DNA of 64,000 nucleotides from Tanypteryx hageni (GCA_028673005.1 CM054118.1:61747401-61811400); one strand, 5' to 3'. Shown: positions 23,551 to 36,551, numbered from the stretch's first letter. Notes: generated by a model from the letters alone, not told the origin. Translations and numbers: made by a program.

Positions 23551-25520
23551 TTGCTATCTTTCGGCTATTAAGGATGTGAAGTGGTTATGGAAAGTTAAGT
23601 CGCCAAATCAATCGCACATTCAAGAATGCAAACGCAAATGGTCGATGTCAAAAGGCTTTAGTTATAGATGTGATCATTTATGCCCACATTCCACAGAAAA
23701 TCCAAACTTCTAGGAAAATAACGAAGATTATTATTATTCTTTTACATTGCGTTAGCCGCTCTATGTTATATGTAGGTGTGATGTTTGACCACCTTTAATA
23801 TATACTGTAAAAATTAATTTTAAAGACGCTAGAATTGAGAAACGATCGAAATTAAACATTGAAAAGTTTTTTCTCTCCGCTGAGATCGTAAACATTTAGT
23901 CCAAAATTTCTGGCAGAATAACATTTTTAAAACGATTTTCCGCGTTAAAACAGCCGAAATGATCACAATCACATAATTTGGAGGCGAAATTATATATTTA
24001 CAGGCACAATAATAGCGGTTTTGTTTAATATGCAAGAGAATTTTTATGTGCTTGACATCAATAATATATCGTAAACCTATTTTTGCTCGACTAATCTGAA
24101 TTTATAGTCGTTTCTCAAATTTATATGCCCTAACAGTTCTATTGCTAATTTAATAATTGCCCCTTTTTTATTCTTAAACCGTCAACCGAATATATGATCC
24201 GCGCCATAACATCGAGCATGATGTGGCATTAAGCGATTGAAAATTCAATTTCGGAAATGAGCATTCGTTTCCACTACTACCTATCACACTTCTTCACGGA
24301 CTTCGAGAAGATTTCTTTTATCTAAATATCTTAACTTTCCGCTCTTTAAAAACTAGCCTGCCCTCCCTACCTTAACATCCGCCTATTCTGTTTTCCTCCC
24401 CCCACTTCCCTTTCCCGCACCTCTTAAACCATTCCTCCTCTCACACCCTTCCCCACACCCCTCTCCCTCCCTTCGGTGCCTCCCCAACCCTCGTCCCTCT
24501 ACCAGTCGGCGAGGATTGATGCTCCTCGGTGAGATAAACGCAGCCCCTTCCAGACAAGGGAATAATAATAAAGAACCGCCATCACATTACTATCCCCGCT
24601 GTTTCTCCTCCTCGGGTCTCTGAAGGAGTCGGGGGCGGGGTAGGGAGGAAGAGAGAGGTGGAGTGGGAGGGGAGGTGGGTTCTCGAGGGGGTGGAGGAAG
24701 AAGAGGAAGGGAAGGAAATAAAAAAGGGAAATTCCAACTTGAGAGGAGGGAAATATGGAATGAAATGAAATGGGCAGTGGGAAATGGGCTTGCGCCCTCT
24801 GCCCAGTCCCCTCTCCCCTCCTCCCTTTCCTATCCCCGTCCCTCTCTCTCTCTCTCCCTCTCTCTCTCTTATTCTCTTGCTTTTTTCGAAGATTAAACAA
24901 GAGAATGTCGGCGGGCGTGCGATTTGAGTGCGAGAGGGCTCTACGTTTCGAGCAATTTCGTTAATTTTTTATATTTAAGTGTGCCAATTCACGCGCTTTA
25001 TATCCTGGAGATTACGGTACGCCTAAATTAAGATAAAAATCCCTTGCGAGAACGTCCATATATCCTTCGATATCGCTTTGGCAATAAATTACGAGAAAAA
25101 ACCGCGTATGATTCAAATCCCCGGCGCGAGGTATAGGTATCGCGGTGAATTTTATTTTGTTTTTATGTATGGTTGATAATATTTTGGATTATTTTTTCGA
25201 GAAGATTTACGTTTTTCCAAGGAAAAAGTAACAAATGAAGGTAACGACCCGTTGGTCGCTCTTTTGCCAGGATGGATATCAACCTCGTGTAACACACCCC
25301 GGTTAATGAGTAAAACGAGATCCCCGGACTGTGTGTGTGCGAGTGAGTGAATGCGTGTGTAGGTACGCGAATATGTGTGGGAGAGAAGGAGAGAGGGAGG
25401 TTAATATAACTTCCCGCCTTACCCAACGACCACTGCCACACGGTATCCGACTTGAAATTTTTACGAGGTGACGTACAAGAGAGGGGCGTTATTCAAGCGA
25501 CTTATGCTTTACTGCTTATG
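23551..25520. other. AT-rich DNA and R/Y-rich patches, no supported gene
   Basis: 23551-24340 is AT-rich. 24345-24500 is pyrimidine-rich, 24600-24775 purine-rich and 24785-24890 pyrimidine-rich. 24900-25520 is mixed. Overlapping frames here reflect composition. Confidence 0.5.
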
Positions 25521-25524
25521 AATC

Positions 25525-25890
25525 TCTTTCCCTCTCTACTCTCTATCTCCCTCTCCACTCTCTATCTCCCTCTCCACTCTATCTCCCACCCTCTCCACTC
25601 TCTATCTCCCTCTCCACTCTCTATCTCCCTCTCCTCTCTCTATCTCCCTCCCTCTCCACTCTCTGTCTCCCTCCCTCTCCACTCTCTATCTCCCTCCCTC
25701 TCCACTCTCTATCTCCCTCTCCACTCTCTATCTCCCTCTCCACTCTCTATCTCCCTCTCCACTCTCTATCTCCCTCCCTCTCCACTCTCTATCTCCCTCT
25801 CCACTCTCTATCTCTCTCCCTCTCCACTCTCTATCTCCCTCTCCACTCTCTATCTCCCTCTCCACTCTCTATCTCCCTCTCCACTCTCTA
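25525..25890. repeat. CT-rich minisatellite, about 19-bp unit
   Basis: The unit ctctatctccctctccact is repeated about 18 times, with a 4-bp longer variant (extra ccct) interspersed. The plus-strand frame through it reads SPSPLSISLSTLYLP repeatedly and is an artefact. Confidence 0.95.
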
Positions 25891-26340
25891 TCTAATCTTC
25901 CCTCTTTCTTGCCCATCCCGATATTTCTTTCTATTTCCCCACAACCTCTCACTTTCACCATTTCTCTCTCATTCTTTCGTCCTTTCTCTCTCTCTCTCTC
26001 TCTCTACCTCTCCTTTTTCCTCTCTTTTTCTTACCTCTCTGCCTATATCTTCCTTTCTCCCTCTTTCTCTTCCTCCATTCGTCCCTTTTCCTCTTATTTT
26101 ATTTCTTTTTTCTTTCTCTTTTCTTATATCTTTCCTCTCTCTGTCCTCTCCCTTACTCTCCTTTCCACATTTCTTCCGTTATTTGACTATTGTTTTCGTA
26201 CTCTGTTTCTTTCATTTTTCCTTTTTCTTTTCTTATCTTTTCTCCCTCTCTCTGTTCTTTCTCTCTTGCTCTTCTTTCTTTTTTCTATTTCTTCCTCTCT
26301 CTGCTTTTCTTCCTCTCCAGTTTTTATCCCTCTCTGATTT
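25891..26340. repeat. Pyrimidine-rich tract
   Basis: Ttct/ctct-rich sequence continuing from the minisatellite. The Ser/Phe/Leu-rich frame at 25909-26337 is compositional. Confidence 0.85.
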
Positions 26341-27936
26341 TCTCTCATACTGCGAACAGTAATGGTCCGTGGGATTGTTCCGAGATCTTTAAGGGCTGGT
26401 AGTTGGGATTTTAACTCACTCTGCGGTCACTCTTCAATCTTGTCACCTTAGGAGGAGGAATTTAAATCGAGCGGATCTATTTTCGGTCCATTTCGCGCAC
26501 AACTTGAGAGGGAAAGAGATATGTTCTTTGTCGTGGAGGGATGTAGTTCTGAGTTAATCTGAAAGGCTCGTGTATGTGTGTGACGCTCGAGTGTCTCCTT
26601 TAAAATCTCATTTCCTGAACTATTGTTGGGATTGTTCTTCCGACTGGTTTATTGTTGGATACGCTGCTGTTTGAATTACCTCGCAAAGTATATCACACTG
26701 TAGATGTCACGTGAATTAACTTACTGTCCGAATGCATCGTAAGCAGGTTAATTTTTGACGGGTTAGTTACTCTCTCTTCGTTACATCGTAATTATCTCTT
26801 GATCGTATCACGGCCTAGTGAGATGCATAATAAATTTCAGAAAGACTTGACAGGTCATATGAAATGTCCTTTGAATATTCTATGAGACGAAAATTATAAA
26901 TGTTGTTTATGTTTACCAAAAATGCACATTTTCTTGAAGTTGCATGCGTTCTGTTCTCTTATCGGACCTATTTTAGAGAGCGATCGGAGAGTGCATAAAA
27001 AATAGATCCATATATCTCACTAGGCGAGAAAAAATCCACATTATTCATAAAAAAACAAGAATGAATAAAAAGCCAGTGACGAAAGAATTGAAATCTGCAA
27101 ATTTGTAGAGAATTTAAATAAAATTTAAGATTCGACATAATCTTTTTTCCTCGGATATTTTGGAGTGAATGTTTTGTATCGAAAACGGGAAAAGCAAGTC
27201 CTACTGAAATAAATATAATGAATTTTGTCGTTTATCATATATAAAAGCTGACATAGTAATTATTCGCAGTAAAATCTCAAAAATGAATTATAAGAATGGA
27301 GACACGGCCGGAAATGGCTCGTAAATTAAGTGCTCATGACGGAGGCTCATCTGGTCTCTTTGTATTCTTTGATGAGTTTTGTTCAGCTTGCTCAACAGCT
27401 AATTGATTTATTCAACCGAATCGGCTGAGTTTATGAATAAATTTTTCACCGTACGTCATTTATTTTACTCTCTCTTCTTTAGTCACGAAATTTAAATATA
27501 GACACCACTTAGAAGATTCACTAACGGCAGTCATTTCCTTTCACCAAAATTAGAATACCGTCGATTCTAGACAGACACCAAAAACAAGAGCGGAGGCGGT
27601 ATTTATTCTAGAGCCAACGTGAGGTCTTCGGAGATAAAAATCCAAACACGAGTCGTGCAGCTTTTACAGACAGGAACGTTACGGCGATGGGTTGGGACAG
27701 AAAGAGAGGGAGAGAAGAGGTGAGTGGAGAGAGAGAGAGAGAAAGAAAAAAGGGAAGCCTCCCCACACCCCACCTTCCCCTATCCTCCTCCATGACAGGA
27801 TGGCGGAAATTATGGGAACCGAACCAATTGAACCAACCCGCCACAATCAAAATATAACCAGAGAATTTGAAATGCTCCCTGCCTCCGTCCGTTCCTCTTC
27901 TCCACCCCACCCATCCTCCCAGTAAAGCCTCCTAAC
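26341..27936. other. AT-rich DNA with one GA-rich patch, no supported gene
   Basis: No recognisable element. A GA-rich patch lies at 27690-27760. Confidence 0.5.
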
Positions 27937-28605
27937 TAGTGTTGCCAACCTACGGGTTTTGGGCCGGAGATCTCCGGGTCATCGCCATAATCTCCGGTCT
28001 CCGGGTGGGTAGCTCAAATCTCCGGTTCAATTTCGATTGCAATGAAAAGCCCTTTTTATGACATTTTTGCGTATTTATATATGATTTGAATTAAGATAGT
28101 TTTCGCTTTAATTTCGATTGTATTCTGCTTTATACAAAAATCTTGAAGCTCTTGCGTATTTGTTGATCATACATACTCTACAAACTACTTTTTTCTGGAT
28201 CAGTAATGTAACGGAAGTACGATGTTGAGTAGGGCACTGCAAAATATGTGAAAATCACAACAGGAGTTGTGGAAGTGTAATATATTTCTATCCGTCCTTT
28301 TCTTCACTTTTACTACTCTGAAAATCGGGAGATTTAGTCTTATTCCACGAGACTCTAGGGGAAGTAGGAAAAATTGGCATGTCTAGATGCTGATGCAATT
28401 AAAATACATTCACTTTTGTTTTACATAATACTCCAATTTTCAATAATTTTAGCCATGTTTACTTTCATATGTCGTATCTTTAATTCCTCTTGGGTTTCTT
28501 CTAAAGTATCGGGGTTTCAAGCAAACTCTGGTCCATGAATATCTTAAAGTAGGCAACCCTTAACACAATCTCCGGTTCATGAAGATCTAAAAGTTGGCAA
28601 GCCTA
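27937..28605. mobile_element. hAT-like element with 8-bp target duplication
   Basis: The left end tagtgttgccaacctacggg and the right end (reverse complement taggcttgccaacttttag) form imperfect TIRs. Flanks ctcctaac (27929-27936) and cttctaac (28606-28613) match at 7 of 8. Subterminal copies of atctccggttcaat/atctccggttcatg occur at both ends, as expected of transposase-binding repeats. The AT-rich interior encodes no transposase. Confidence 0.85.
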
Positions 28606-29660
28606 CTTCTAACCCATTCGTAAAAGGCCCTCCCGTACATAACCCTTCGACAAAACCGAGTGTGGAGGAAGGAGAATGAAACGGATCTGGAAGAAATTCA
28701 TTCATTCGTTCATTTATGCGTCCATCCATCCGAGTTTCCACCTCTCGAAAGAAAGTCATTTCGGCGTGGGAGCGCCCCGCCGCATAAATAGAAAAAATCG
28801 AAAGGTGGAATGGAGGGGATGAAATGAGGGTGTTTGGAGGTGTAGAATGAGGGAGAGACAGAGGAGATAGGGGAATAGGAGGAGGGAGGCGGGAGGTTGG
28901 ATCAAGTCCATTGCGACAATTTCCAATTGGCTGCGGACTCCGAGGGGGGTCTTAAACCGAGTCGGTTCCATAGCGACCGACTCAACAATTGGCTCAGAGA
29001 GGCAGAAGAGGGAAATGGATATGGAGTGGGAGAGGAGGGAGGGAGATAAAGAGTGGGGAGAGCGGAGGAAATGGAGGTAAAGAGGAGAGTGCGTAAAAAG
29101 AGGGAAGGAGAAAGGGAGAGAGGATGAGGGAGGAAGTGGTGAGAATGTCTGAAGGACATGCAGAGTGGAAAAAAGGGTATGATGATGACCGTGATGATTG
29201 CCTGAGGGGCACGGAGCATGCGCAGACGGAATGATGCCGTGAGAGAACGCGGAGCGGTCGCTTCTCATTTCGATTCCTTCTCTTTTATCCGTGTCCCGAA
29301 GAGAAGCTGGGATATGTGGAGAAATTTTGTTTCCAAGTGTCCCCGGAGAATTTAAGAATGGATCTCTTCTTACCAAAGGCGTTCTTTTTGATTAAAATGT
29401 CATTACCGTTTCTCGCAAAAAAAGCGACCCACTTTGTTTTGATGCTTTCTTGTATATTTAGAAGAGCTGGAGAATATTTTCCAGTTCAGGCATAACAAAA
29501 CTCTACTTGTATATCACTGTTGCGGAATGATATGATATGTAAAAATTCAAATTAATCGTAATGTGTTTTACGATGAGATATGAGTACGAAATAAGTTAAT
29601 GCTAATGTATGAAAATTCATGGGACAACAAATTCTTGTTATTCGGTGCTAGAAATTTCGG
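28606..29660. other. Mixed DNA with a purine tract, no supported gene
   Basis: 28850-29145 is purine-rich (gga/gag repeats). The long minus-strand Ser/Pro/Leu-rich frame at 28756-29376 is its complement and unlikely to be coding. The rest is unremarkable. Confidence 0.5.
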
Positions 29661-29662
29661 CT

Positions 29663-29707
29663 CATAACAAAGCGTCGCATAACAAAACGACGCATGACAA
29701 AACAACG
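29663..29707. repeat. Three 15-bp tandem units
   Basis: cataacaaagcgtcg, cataacaaaacgacg and catgacaaaacaacg follow one another, with a partial fourth (catgtcaaa). Confidence 0.85.
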
Positions 29708-29711
29708 CATG

Positions 29712-31843
29712 TCAAATAGTAATAAATGTAAGGTTTTTTTCTGGTACACTTGTGTGGCACATTCAGGAGTGGAAATATACGGGGTATATTTATTATACCT
29801 TGTTTCTGAGCGCCTTTTTTAACTCAACTTTATACAATCCTGTTCATTTTATCCCCCCTTTGCTCTTCCACAGATTCCTGGTTCTGAAAACTTATCTCCG
29901 CCCCTGGGCACATGTATATAACCTCTACCCCAAATCACACCAAACCAGCTGTTGGGCATTTATTACCCATGTTAAAAGACTTTAGTATTTATTGCAATAC
30001 TAACGGCTATTTTGTAGTTGTGAAATTGATTTAAGATCATGACACAGGGAAACGAAAAATTAAAAATATGTTTAAAATACCTACAGAAATAATATGGCAG
30101 GTTGTTATAATATATTTAATTCTAATTCATCTATTTGGCCCAAATGCAATTTGAGTTTGAGTCCCCTAATCTTTAAAGTATAGGTATGACTATGTTTTAA
30201 TCCTCAGAAATAAGAGTAAGATGGATCACCAGCCAACAAACAGATCGAGATATACCCTCATAAAAGGCTCTTTCCTGCATCCCGACTACGTCCTTCCCAC
30301 GCAGTTCATGGGCCCACATCGCATACACACAACAATTAGCTTCCGCCACCGATCAATCCTCTCCCACCCTCTTCCCCATTCCCCTCGCCACTCCAATTCA
30401 TTCCAACGCGAGCCCAAAATATTTCCCCTCTCTCCCTCCGCGAATATCCTCATTCAGAAAAAAACACGCTCCATTTCCCAGGGGACTCCCGCATCAACCA
30501 TCAAATGTCGCTTTTTTACGCCGCCTAAGAGGGGCGAAGCGAGAGGGGGAATGGGCGTCATAATGAAAAAACAAAAGAATCCTACCGCCCGGAAAAAAAC
30601 GGTCTATTTTTCCCCTCGAGAACTGCTCAGAACCAGCCAGCTCCTCCTTTTCCTCCGCCCATCTTTAAAGGAAAAAAAACACCCCCACTAAAACACTCTC
30701 GGCGTTAATTAAAGGCTCGTGCGAACTTCCCCCCGAGGCTCTGTGGCCAGCCACGAGGAAAGAGGCGGACCCCGGTCCGGAAGACCCTCTTTACCGAAAG
30801 TATGGCGGTGGGCGCCCATGGAAGCGTTTGTTTCAATTAAAGGGGGCGGACATTTTTTTAGCCTCGAGGAGAGAAGGGAAAAATCTCTTTTTCTCCGCAA
30901 TCGTCGGGCGGAAGCCCTAATTATGAGGAGGAAAAAAATCGTAGGTAACCATGAAAGCGAGGAAGCGTTCTCTTAAGAGAGATAGAAAGAAGGAAAGCCA
31001 GAGTAATTTATGTGCCGATATGAGCTCACTCCTCCCACCACTTTTTCTTTCCAGAGTCTCAGGTAAGGCGGAGAGAAAGAGAGGAAGAATCCCGCAAAAT
31101 CGCCCTCTGGGGAGGAAAGGCTGAAGCTCGAGTCGGTCGGGAAGGCGACCCGCCCTTTCTGCATCGCTCCCTTTAATGGGCTTTTAAGAGAAAACAAACG
31201 GTGGTTGGAGGGGAACAGTAAATCACGGTTATCCTTAACGATTACTCCCGCGTAAGGAAAGGGGATAAAGGGTTTTCGTCGCTTGCACGCATCCTATCTT
31301 ACCTCTAGTGAGGTCGTTCATCAAGGCATCGATAACCCCGAGGGGACGTCGCCATTGTTTTCCCTTCGCCGCGCGCGTGTTGGCGTTCGTTTAAGCGACG
31401 CCTTTCCACTCCGGAGGCTCAGGAGATTATTATTTTTCGACCCTCCTATTTTTCTAATGGAAGGCGATAGATTTCTAGTAGGTGCCCGCCCATTAATTGG
31501 CGGCATACTCGTAAACCTTAAAACGTCTTAACTATACCGTGATATATGCTAGCGTCCTTTTTATCGGCTTGAGTGTTTTCTTCCCTTATTTTTCACCATA
31601 ATGTCTTCACTCGACAGTGGAAGTCTAGGGTGAGTTTTAAGAATTTAATCGGACATTAGTTCGAAGGGTTAAGATGAGTCTGATTTCGGACGGCCTATAT
31701 TTTTTTATACCTGTAATGCGTCCTGTTTTTTGGGATACTAAAGTCAGGCATTTCTATCAAAGATATCTCGTGACTTTCCTCATTTTCATCACTTCACTCT
31801 TCCATGGTTCTAATCAGATGTATTTATATAGTTAAGTATAGGA
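29712..31843. other. AT-rich, then GC-rich DNA, no supported gene
   Basis: 30220-31540 is GC-richer, with a 156-codon plus-strand frame (30221-30691) and several smaller ones. None has a recognisable domain, and codon content looks random (Ser/Pro/Lys-rich). A host exon here cannot be excluded but is not supported. Confidence 0.4.
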
Positions 31844-32140
31844 TAAGGTGATCATCTTTTCAGGATTCTAAGGATGGACATTTTCAAACATGTACCGACT
31901 GTAAGGAAGGACATTACAGTGGCATATTTATGGTGCATATATTTATGAATCAGCCTTAGATAGACAGATGTAATAGATATCCGATAGCTTGGTGTAACCG
32001 ATGAGGGTGTTCTGAGACAATTAGGGATATAAATCATGATTATTCAAAAGCTGCGACAAAAGTTGAGACATTTCACAAAGCAGGACGAGTAATGAAAAGG
32101 AGGGACTGTCCCTCCAAATTTAGGACGATTGTTCACCCCT
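31844..32140. mobile_element. hAT MITE with perfect 8-bp target duplication
   Basis: gtatagga flanks it exactly (31836-31843 and 32141-32148). The left end taaggtgatcatcttttcag and the right end (reverse complement aggggtgaacaatcgtcc) are diverged versions of the TAGGGTGACCA terminus of the larger hAT at 32785. Near the right end, ggagggactgtccctcc is a perfect 8+8 palindrome. Non-coding, 297 bp. It may be a deletion derivative mobilised by the neighbouring family. Confidence 0.85.
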
Positions 32141-32784
32141 GTATAGGAGCTGCCACTTCCTGTTTTCCATATTAAAATATTAACAGTTTTGAGTGATTTG
32201 GATGACAGACAATGAAGTGTAGAAGACTGCAGAACAATCAGAATCTATTTGAAAAGTTTAATGAACCGAATTCACTGAGCATTTGCATGACATAGAACTG
32301 GTGCTAATGAGTCTATGTCTAGATCCCAGTATACAAAAAAATACATCGAAGTAATTGAAAGATACTACAGATAATTTTTCCCAGAGGCAATAAGACATGC
32401 AAATAGATATTTTTATTTTAGCGCATGTGTAATAACACACACTACCATACGCCGTTGGGGGAATGCAGGGTTATAATGTAAATACAAACCTATTAGTTAA
32501 AAATAATATATTTTTTTCTGCGTCTGATGAAGACGTTCTAAATCGTATCTTTTCTCCCGCAGTAAATTTTGTAGTCACCAACGAAAAGTGATTTTTTTCA
32601 TTTTTTTAACATTGCAGGTGTAATTTTTTTGTTGGATAACCGAATTTTGGATTACACTAGAAGTCTCTATTTCGATTGTTATTACTATCGCAGCTATATC
32701 GAAGAGAGATACTGATATCAACGGCGAATTGGTTTACAATATTCACCAGCTTTTTAACCATTTCACTACCATAGGGACATATAG
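32141..32784. other. AT-rich DNA with a Penelope-like motif remnant
   Basis: Around 32519-32556, gcgtctgatgaagacgttct followed by aaatcgtatc resembles a decayed CTGATGA-hairpin-CGAAA module, like those at 17.1, 50.1 and 60.5 kb. Nothing else was recognised. Confidence 0.3.
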
Positions 32785-33038
32785 TAGGGTGACCAGATGT
32801 TGATGGCCACAACCGAGACAAAATAAATTTTAAAGCCTAAAATCCGGGACAATTTGAAAAAAAAAAACCGGGGCAATGTGAATCTCACAATTTTCAGGTA
32901 ATCTGTGCTCTGAAGATGAAAAATAAACGTTACAAAAGAGAGAGAAAGTTATAATACTACTTAAAAATTATTAAATTAATATATTTGAGGAATAAGTAAG
33001 CATTATTGTAGCATAAAATAAATCAGGAACCAACGTTT

Positions 33039-35219
33039 TTATTCATATTTCATCGAACTTCTTGCTGCCCCAATAAGATATTGATCATTTTTGATCAGCT
33101 TATAAAAATCTTGACACGTTAAATTTATGTTGAATTTATATAACATAATGGAATTAATTGTCCTTAGATCCAGACGGTTTCTTTCATTCGACCATTGAAC
33201 ATTTATTTCTGAACATATTCTCTCGGCATTTCCATTATGTGCCGGAATGGCAAACAAAAAGCCACATAATTTTTCCATTTTTGAGGTCAGCTCTTGAAAT
33301 ACAAACTTCGAAAAAAACAATGACCATCGATCATAACAAGATCGCTTTAGCCAATCATCATTCCTTTCATTCAGCTCTTCTGTAATATATATTTTGAGTA
33401 AAGAAAAATGACGAAGTAATAAGTTTTCGTCAATTTGAAACCCCATATCAATAATGTTTTTACACGTATTTTGTACTTCCTCCCAAATTGGTATATCTTT
33501 TAAAAGCATCCATTTCATTAATTTGAACTTATGGAAGGATTCAACCCATTTTTATAGGTATTCACAAGTCGTTTGATACATATCAAATGTTTCATCTTTG
33601 AATGCTTTCATTTCTTCGCCCTGAATATTGTGATCACTCAAAATTTTGTAAGCACTTAAGACAGGGGTGGGCAAACTTTTTACGTGGCGGGCCCCATTAA
33701 CAGTTGCAGCTTCATAGGCGGGCCGCATAAACAGATGAAAGTGCTTCGGCGGGCCACGTTAGGGTTCACATCGTAAGTAATGTGAGGTAATGCGAGGGAT
33801 CCTGTTAGTAAAAATCAATAATAAATAATATGTTATCCCCATAACATCACTGGAGAAGGTTTTCCGGCATTAATTTATACTACAAATATGAAATTATCTC
33901 TATTTTATATTACGGTTCGCTTTCATAATGGCATCGCGGGCCACATAAAATGCCCTCGCGGGCCGCATGTGGCCCGCGGGCCGCATGTGGCCCGCGGGCC
34001 GCAGTTTGCCCACCCCGGGAACGAATTTTTCTTCAATGCGTAATTTCAGCATTTCGATCGTCTCATGCACGTAACTCATGACTTCTATTATGCAATTATC
34101 GGAACATTCTATTTTTAGTATTTGCTTGTTGAATATGCCAAGCAAACCATGTATAACATGGAAGTATGCTTCATTTAGTGGCAAATCAAAAATATTTACA
34201 ATAAATTTCGGCGGCTTTTCTTCTGCATGCAAAAATTCCTTCAATGCTTCAAACATTTTTAATACTCGATCGATCGACTGATATACACTTACCCAGCGAG
34301 TTTTCGAATGAGTCAACAACTTGTGGTTGGCAAAGTATGACAACATTTTCACCACGAGCACTTCACATCACAAGACAATCTTTCGGCTCCCAACTGAATT
34401 GCGTTATGCAGAATATGTGCTGAGCATCCCACGTCTAGCAAATTAGGATTGATTTTTTTCTCGTAATTTATAAAAGGCATTGTTTTTGCCTTGTCTCAAC
34501 AGTCCCCCAAAGTTTGTATTAGCGTTATTTGCACCATAAACAACGAATTTTTTTGTATCTACACCGTACTCACAGAATGTGCTAATAATAAAATCGACAA
34601 TTCTGTCGGAGGCTTCGTTAGTTAAGGATTCAATTTTTAGTATCCTAATCTGAATTCCTTATTGCTTACAAAAATATTAAACAACTAAAGGCAAAACTTT
34701 TTCAGTTTTGTGACTGCTAGCATCTGTGGATATTCCAAAACACTGTGACTTTTTTAATTCTATCAGTAATTCATTTATACAAAATAACCCAATAACATTT
34801 TTAATTAGAGCGGTAGTTTTTGCCCGTCCGGAAGAATATTTACTGGCTATTTCAGAATCACTAAAGATTTCTCTACAAATATCATTGTTACAGTCAGCTG
34901 AACGAAAGGAATGATGATGTTTAATAATGTGGTAAGCTATTGCTGATTCACTTGCTACAACAAGATCATCCTCAGTTACATTTTTCACATGGATTTATTT
35001 CGTAATTCTTTGTGATATTCCACCATTGCCATAGCAGGTTGCATTGACTTTATGTTTTTTTGAATTAATGTGGTCTTTTACGTCAGATTTCCCACCGTGG
35101 CTAATATTTATATAACTCGTGCATAATCTACACTCCACTTCGTAATGACTTCTTCCTTTCTTGATAAAATCCCACTCTTTCGAATATACTTCATTAAATG
35201 TGCACTTTCTCTTTGGCAT
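33039..35219 (-). pseudogene. BED-finger hAT transposase, broken
   Basis: The gene starts at the ATG at 35219 (MPKRKCTFNEVYSKEW). An N-terminal BED-type zinc finger has CRLC, then HINSKKH (C-x2-C...H-x5-H). Further along are GISTDASSHKTEKVLPLVV, VYGANNANTNFGGLLRQGKN, then GCSAHILHN (the hAT C-x-A-H-x-x-H block), KTRWVSVYQSIDRVL, and at the C terminus HNGNAERICSEINVQWSNER, the hAT dimerisation region. These blocks sit in order but in different frames with stop codons (for example near 34660 and 33555), and the gene is split by the MITE at 33662-34018. It would bind the TIRs and excise and insert the element if intact; this copy cannot. Its closest relatives are the ZBED/SCAND3-like arthropod hAT transposases I know. 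Confidence 0.93.
33662..34018. mobile_element. hAT MITE nested in the hAT transposase gene
   Basis: The left end caggggtgggcaaacttttt and the right end (reverse complement ccggggtgggcaaactgcgg) match at 15 of 16 in the terminal block. The interior has gcgggccgcatgtggcccgc-type repeats near the right end. It interrupts the transposase frame between LRIEEKF and SAYKILSDHN. The adjoining 8-mers (acttaaga, gaacgaat) do not match, so the duplication is degraded or lost. Confidence 0.85.
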
Positions 35220-36551
35220 TTCTGTTGAGGGTTCTAAGACCTATAAAAATTATGAACATTTTGTATAAAAAAATCTTGAAAATTCGACCCCTTATTTACA
35301 ACATAGAAAAATTTTCGTGCTTTATATTAATACGACTTTGATTAAGTTAATTCAAACTTCATGTTAAAAAATATAATATTAAAATTTTGTTTTTTATTTG
35401 ACAGATTAAAGTAAATATTACCTTTAACATACAAAACAGTATAGTATAAATGATACTATCGACTAGAATCCTTACATCATTTAACAAAACATAACACTTG
35501 CTAATAGCTAAATTAAGGTATAAACAACATTTGGGTACTGCTACGCTCTCGCACCCATAATAATAATTCCTGGTGTATGTAGCACGAAATAAGAAGTACG
35601 AAAATTTAAAAGTTATTAGTAGGTATTCAATTTCTTTGCCAATCTTTCGGAGAATATTGCAGTACAGTAGATATAAATCACTTTAAGAGTTAATAATAAT
35701 CATCTTACCTTTGAAATAAAAATTCCATCTGCAGATATTGAATGAAATGAAGATCTCTGCACCCGTTATAGCCGCAAAAGAAACTTTCCTTCTCTTTCTT
35801 CTTTTCTTGAAATAAAGTGAAGAAGGTAACACTACACCACGATGATAGCTGGACGAAGGATCACAATGTAATGAGGATGCCACTCTTAAACGAAAATGTA
35901 GAAAGTGAAGAACCGTTGCTGAAAAGGCGAGGGTGCTTAAAAATCTTGTTTTGAATTTTCTCAAGAAACGATAAGCGAAGACGAACAATGTTTTTCTGGG
36001 AAGAACGGGTATCTCGGGAGGTATTTCATCGGAAACTCTAATTACGTAGTTCAACGAAAGGATAAAATATCCCATTCTCGAGCTAGCCTAATGGAAGTTG
36101 TGGCTATTGCATTGGAGATCGTAAAACTAAAAATAAATCTGGACTCCAAATTATCTAAGAACAAGTACGATACGTGAATTTCCGCCTTTTAGTCCACGAG
36201 AGGGCGACCCGCGGAATAGTCAGGATTCAAAATCTGAACCAGTGCGACGACTTTTAAGTAGAAAAATAGGAGGAGAATATGTGACCCAGCTGTCATCTTT
36301 ATTTTCTCAGAATCTGCTCTTGGTGAACGCGACTGTCTTTTTTCAGGACTAGAAATACGAATGCCTTTTATGGAGTATTAACTGGTAGATATAGTATGAG
36401 ATTTTAAATGAATTCATGCAAAAAAAAGGACATGAAATTAGTTCGGTAAATCATTAAGTTTAAAATAAAAAAACCGGGACATTTAGGCGTCCCGAAAAAA
36501 ATTTCGGGACACAGGGACAAAACATCGAAAACCGGGACGTCTGGTCACCCA

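Larger units (their letters stand above)
32785..36551 (-). mobile_element. Large hAT transposon with broken transposase
   Basis: The left end tagggtgaccagatg and the right end (reverse complement tgggtgaccagacg) form the TIR. The element is flanked by a perfect acatatag duplication (32777-32784 and 36552-36559). Subterminal ccgggaca repeats occur inside both ends (about 32849 and 36475-36535), and a gtcccgaaa/tttcgggac inverted repeat lies at 36489-36510. It carries a BED-finger hAT transposase on the minus strand (33039-35219) and hosts a nested MITE (33662-34018). The 1.3 kb between transposase start and right end is AT-rich. It has one 130-codon minus frame (35683-36075) without a recognised domain. 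Confidence 0.92.

Noticed and set aside
25452..26337. Two plus-strand frames of over 140 codons
   Set aside because: Encoded by the CT minisatellite and adjoining pyrimidine tract.
28756..29376. 206-codon minus frame
   Set aside because: Largely complement of a purine tract; low-complexity product.
30221..30691. 156-codon plus frame as a possible host exon
   Set aside because: No domain or convincing splice context; codon and residue content look random.
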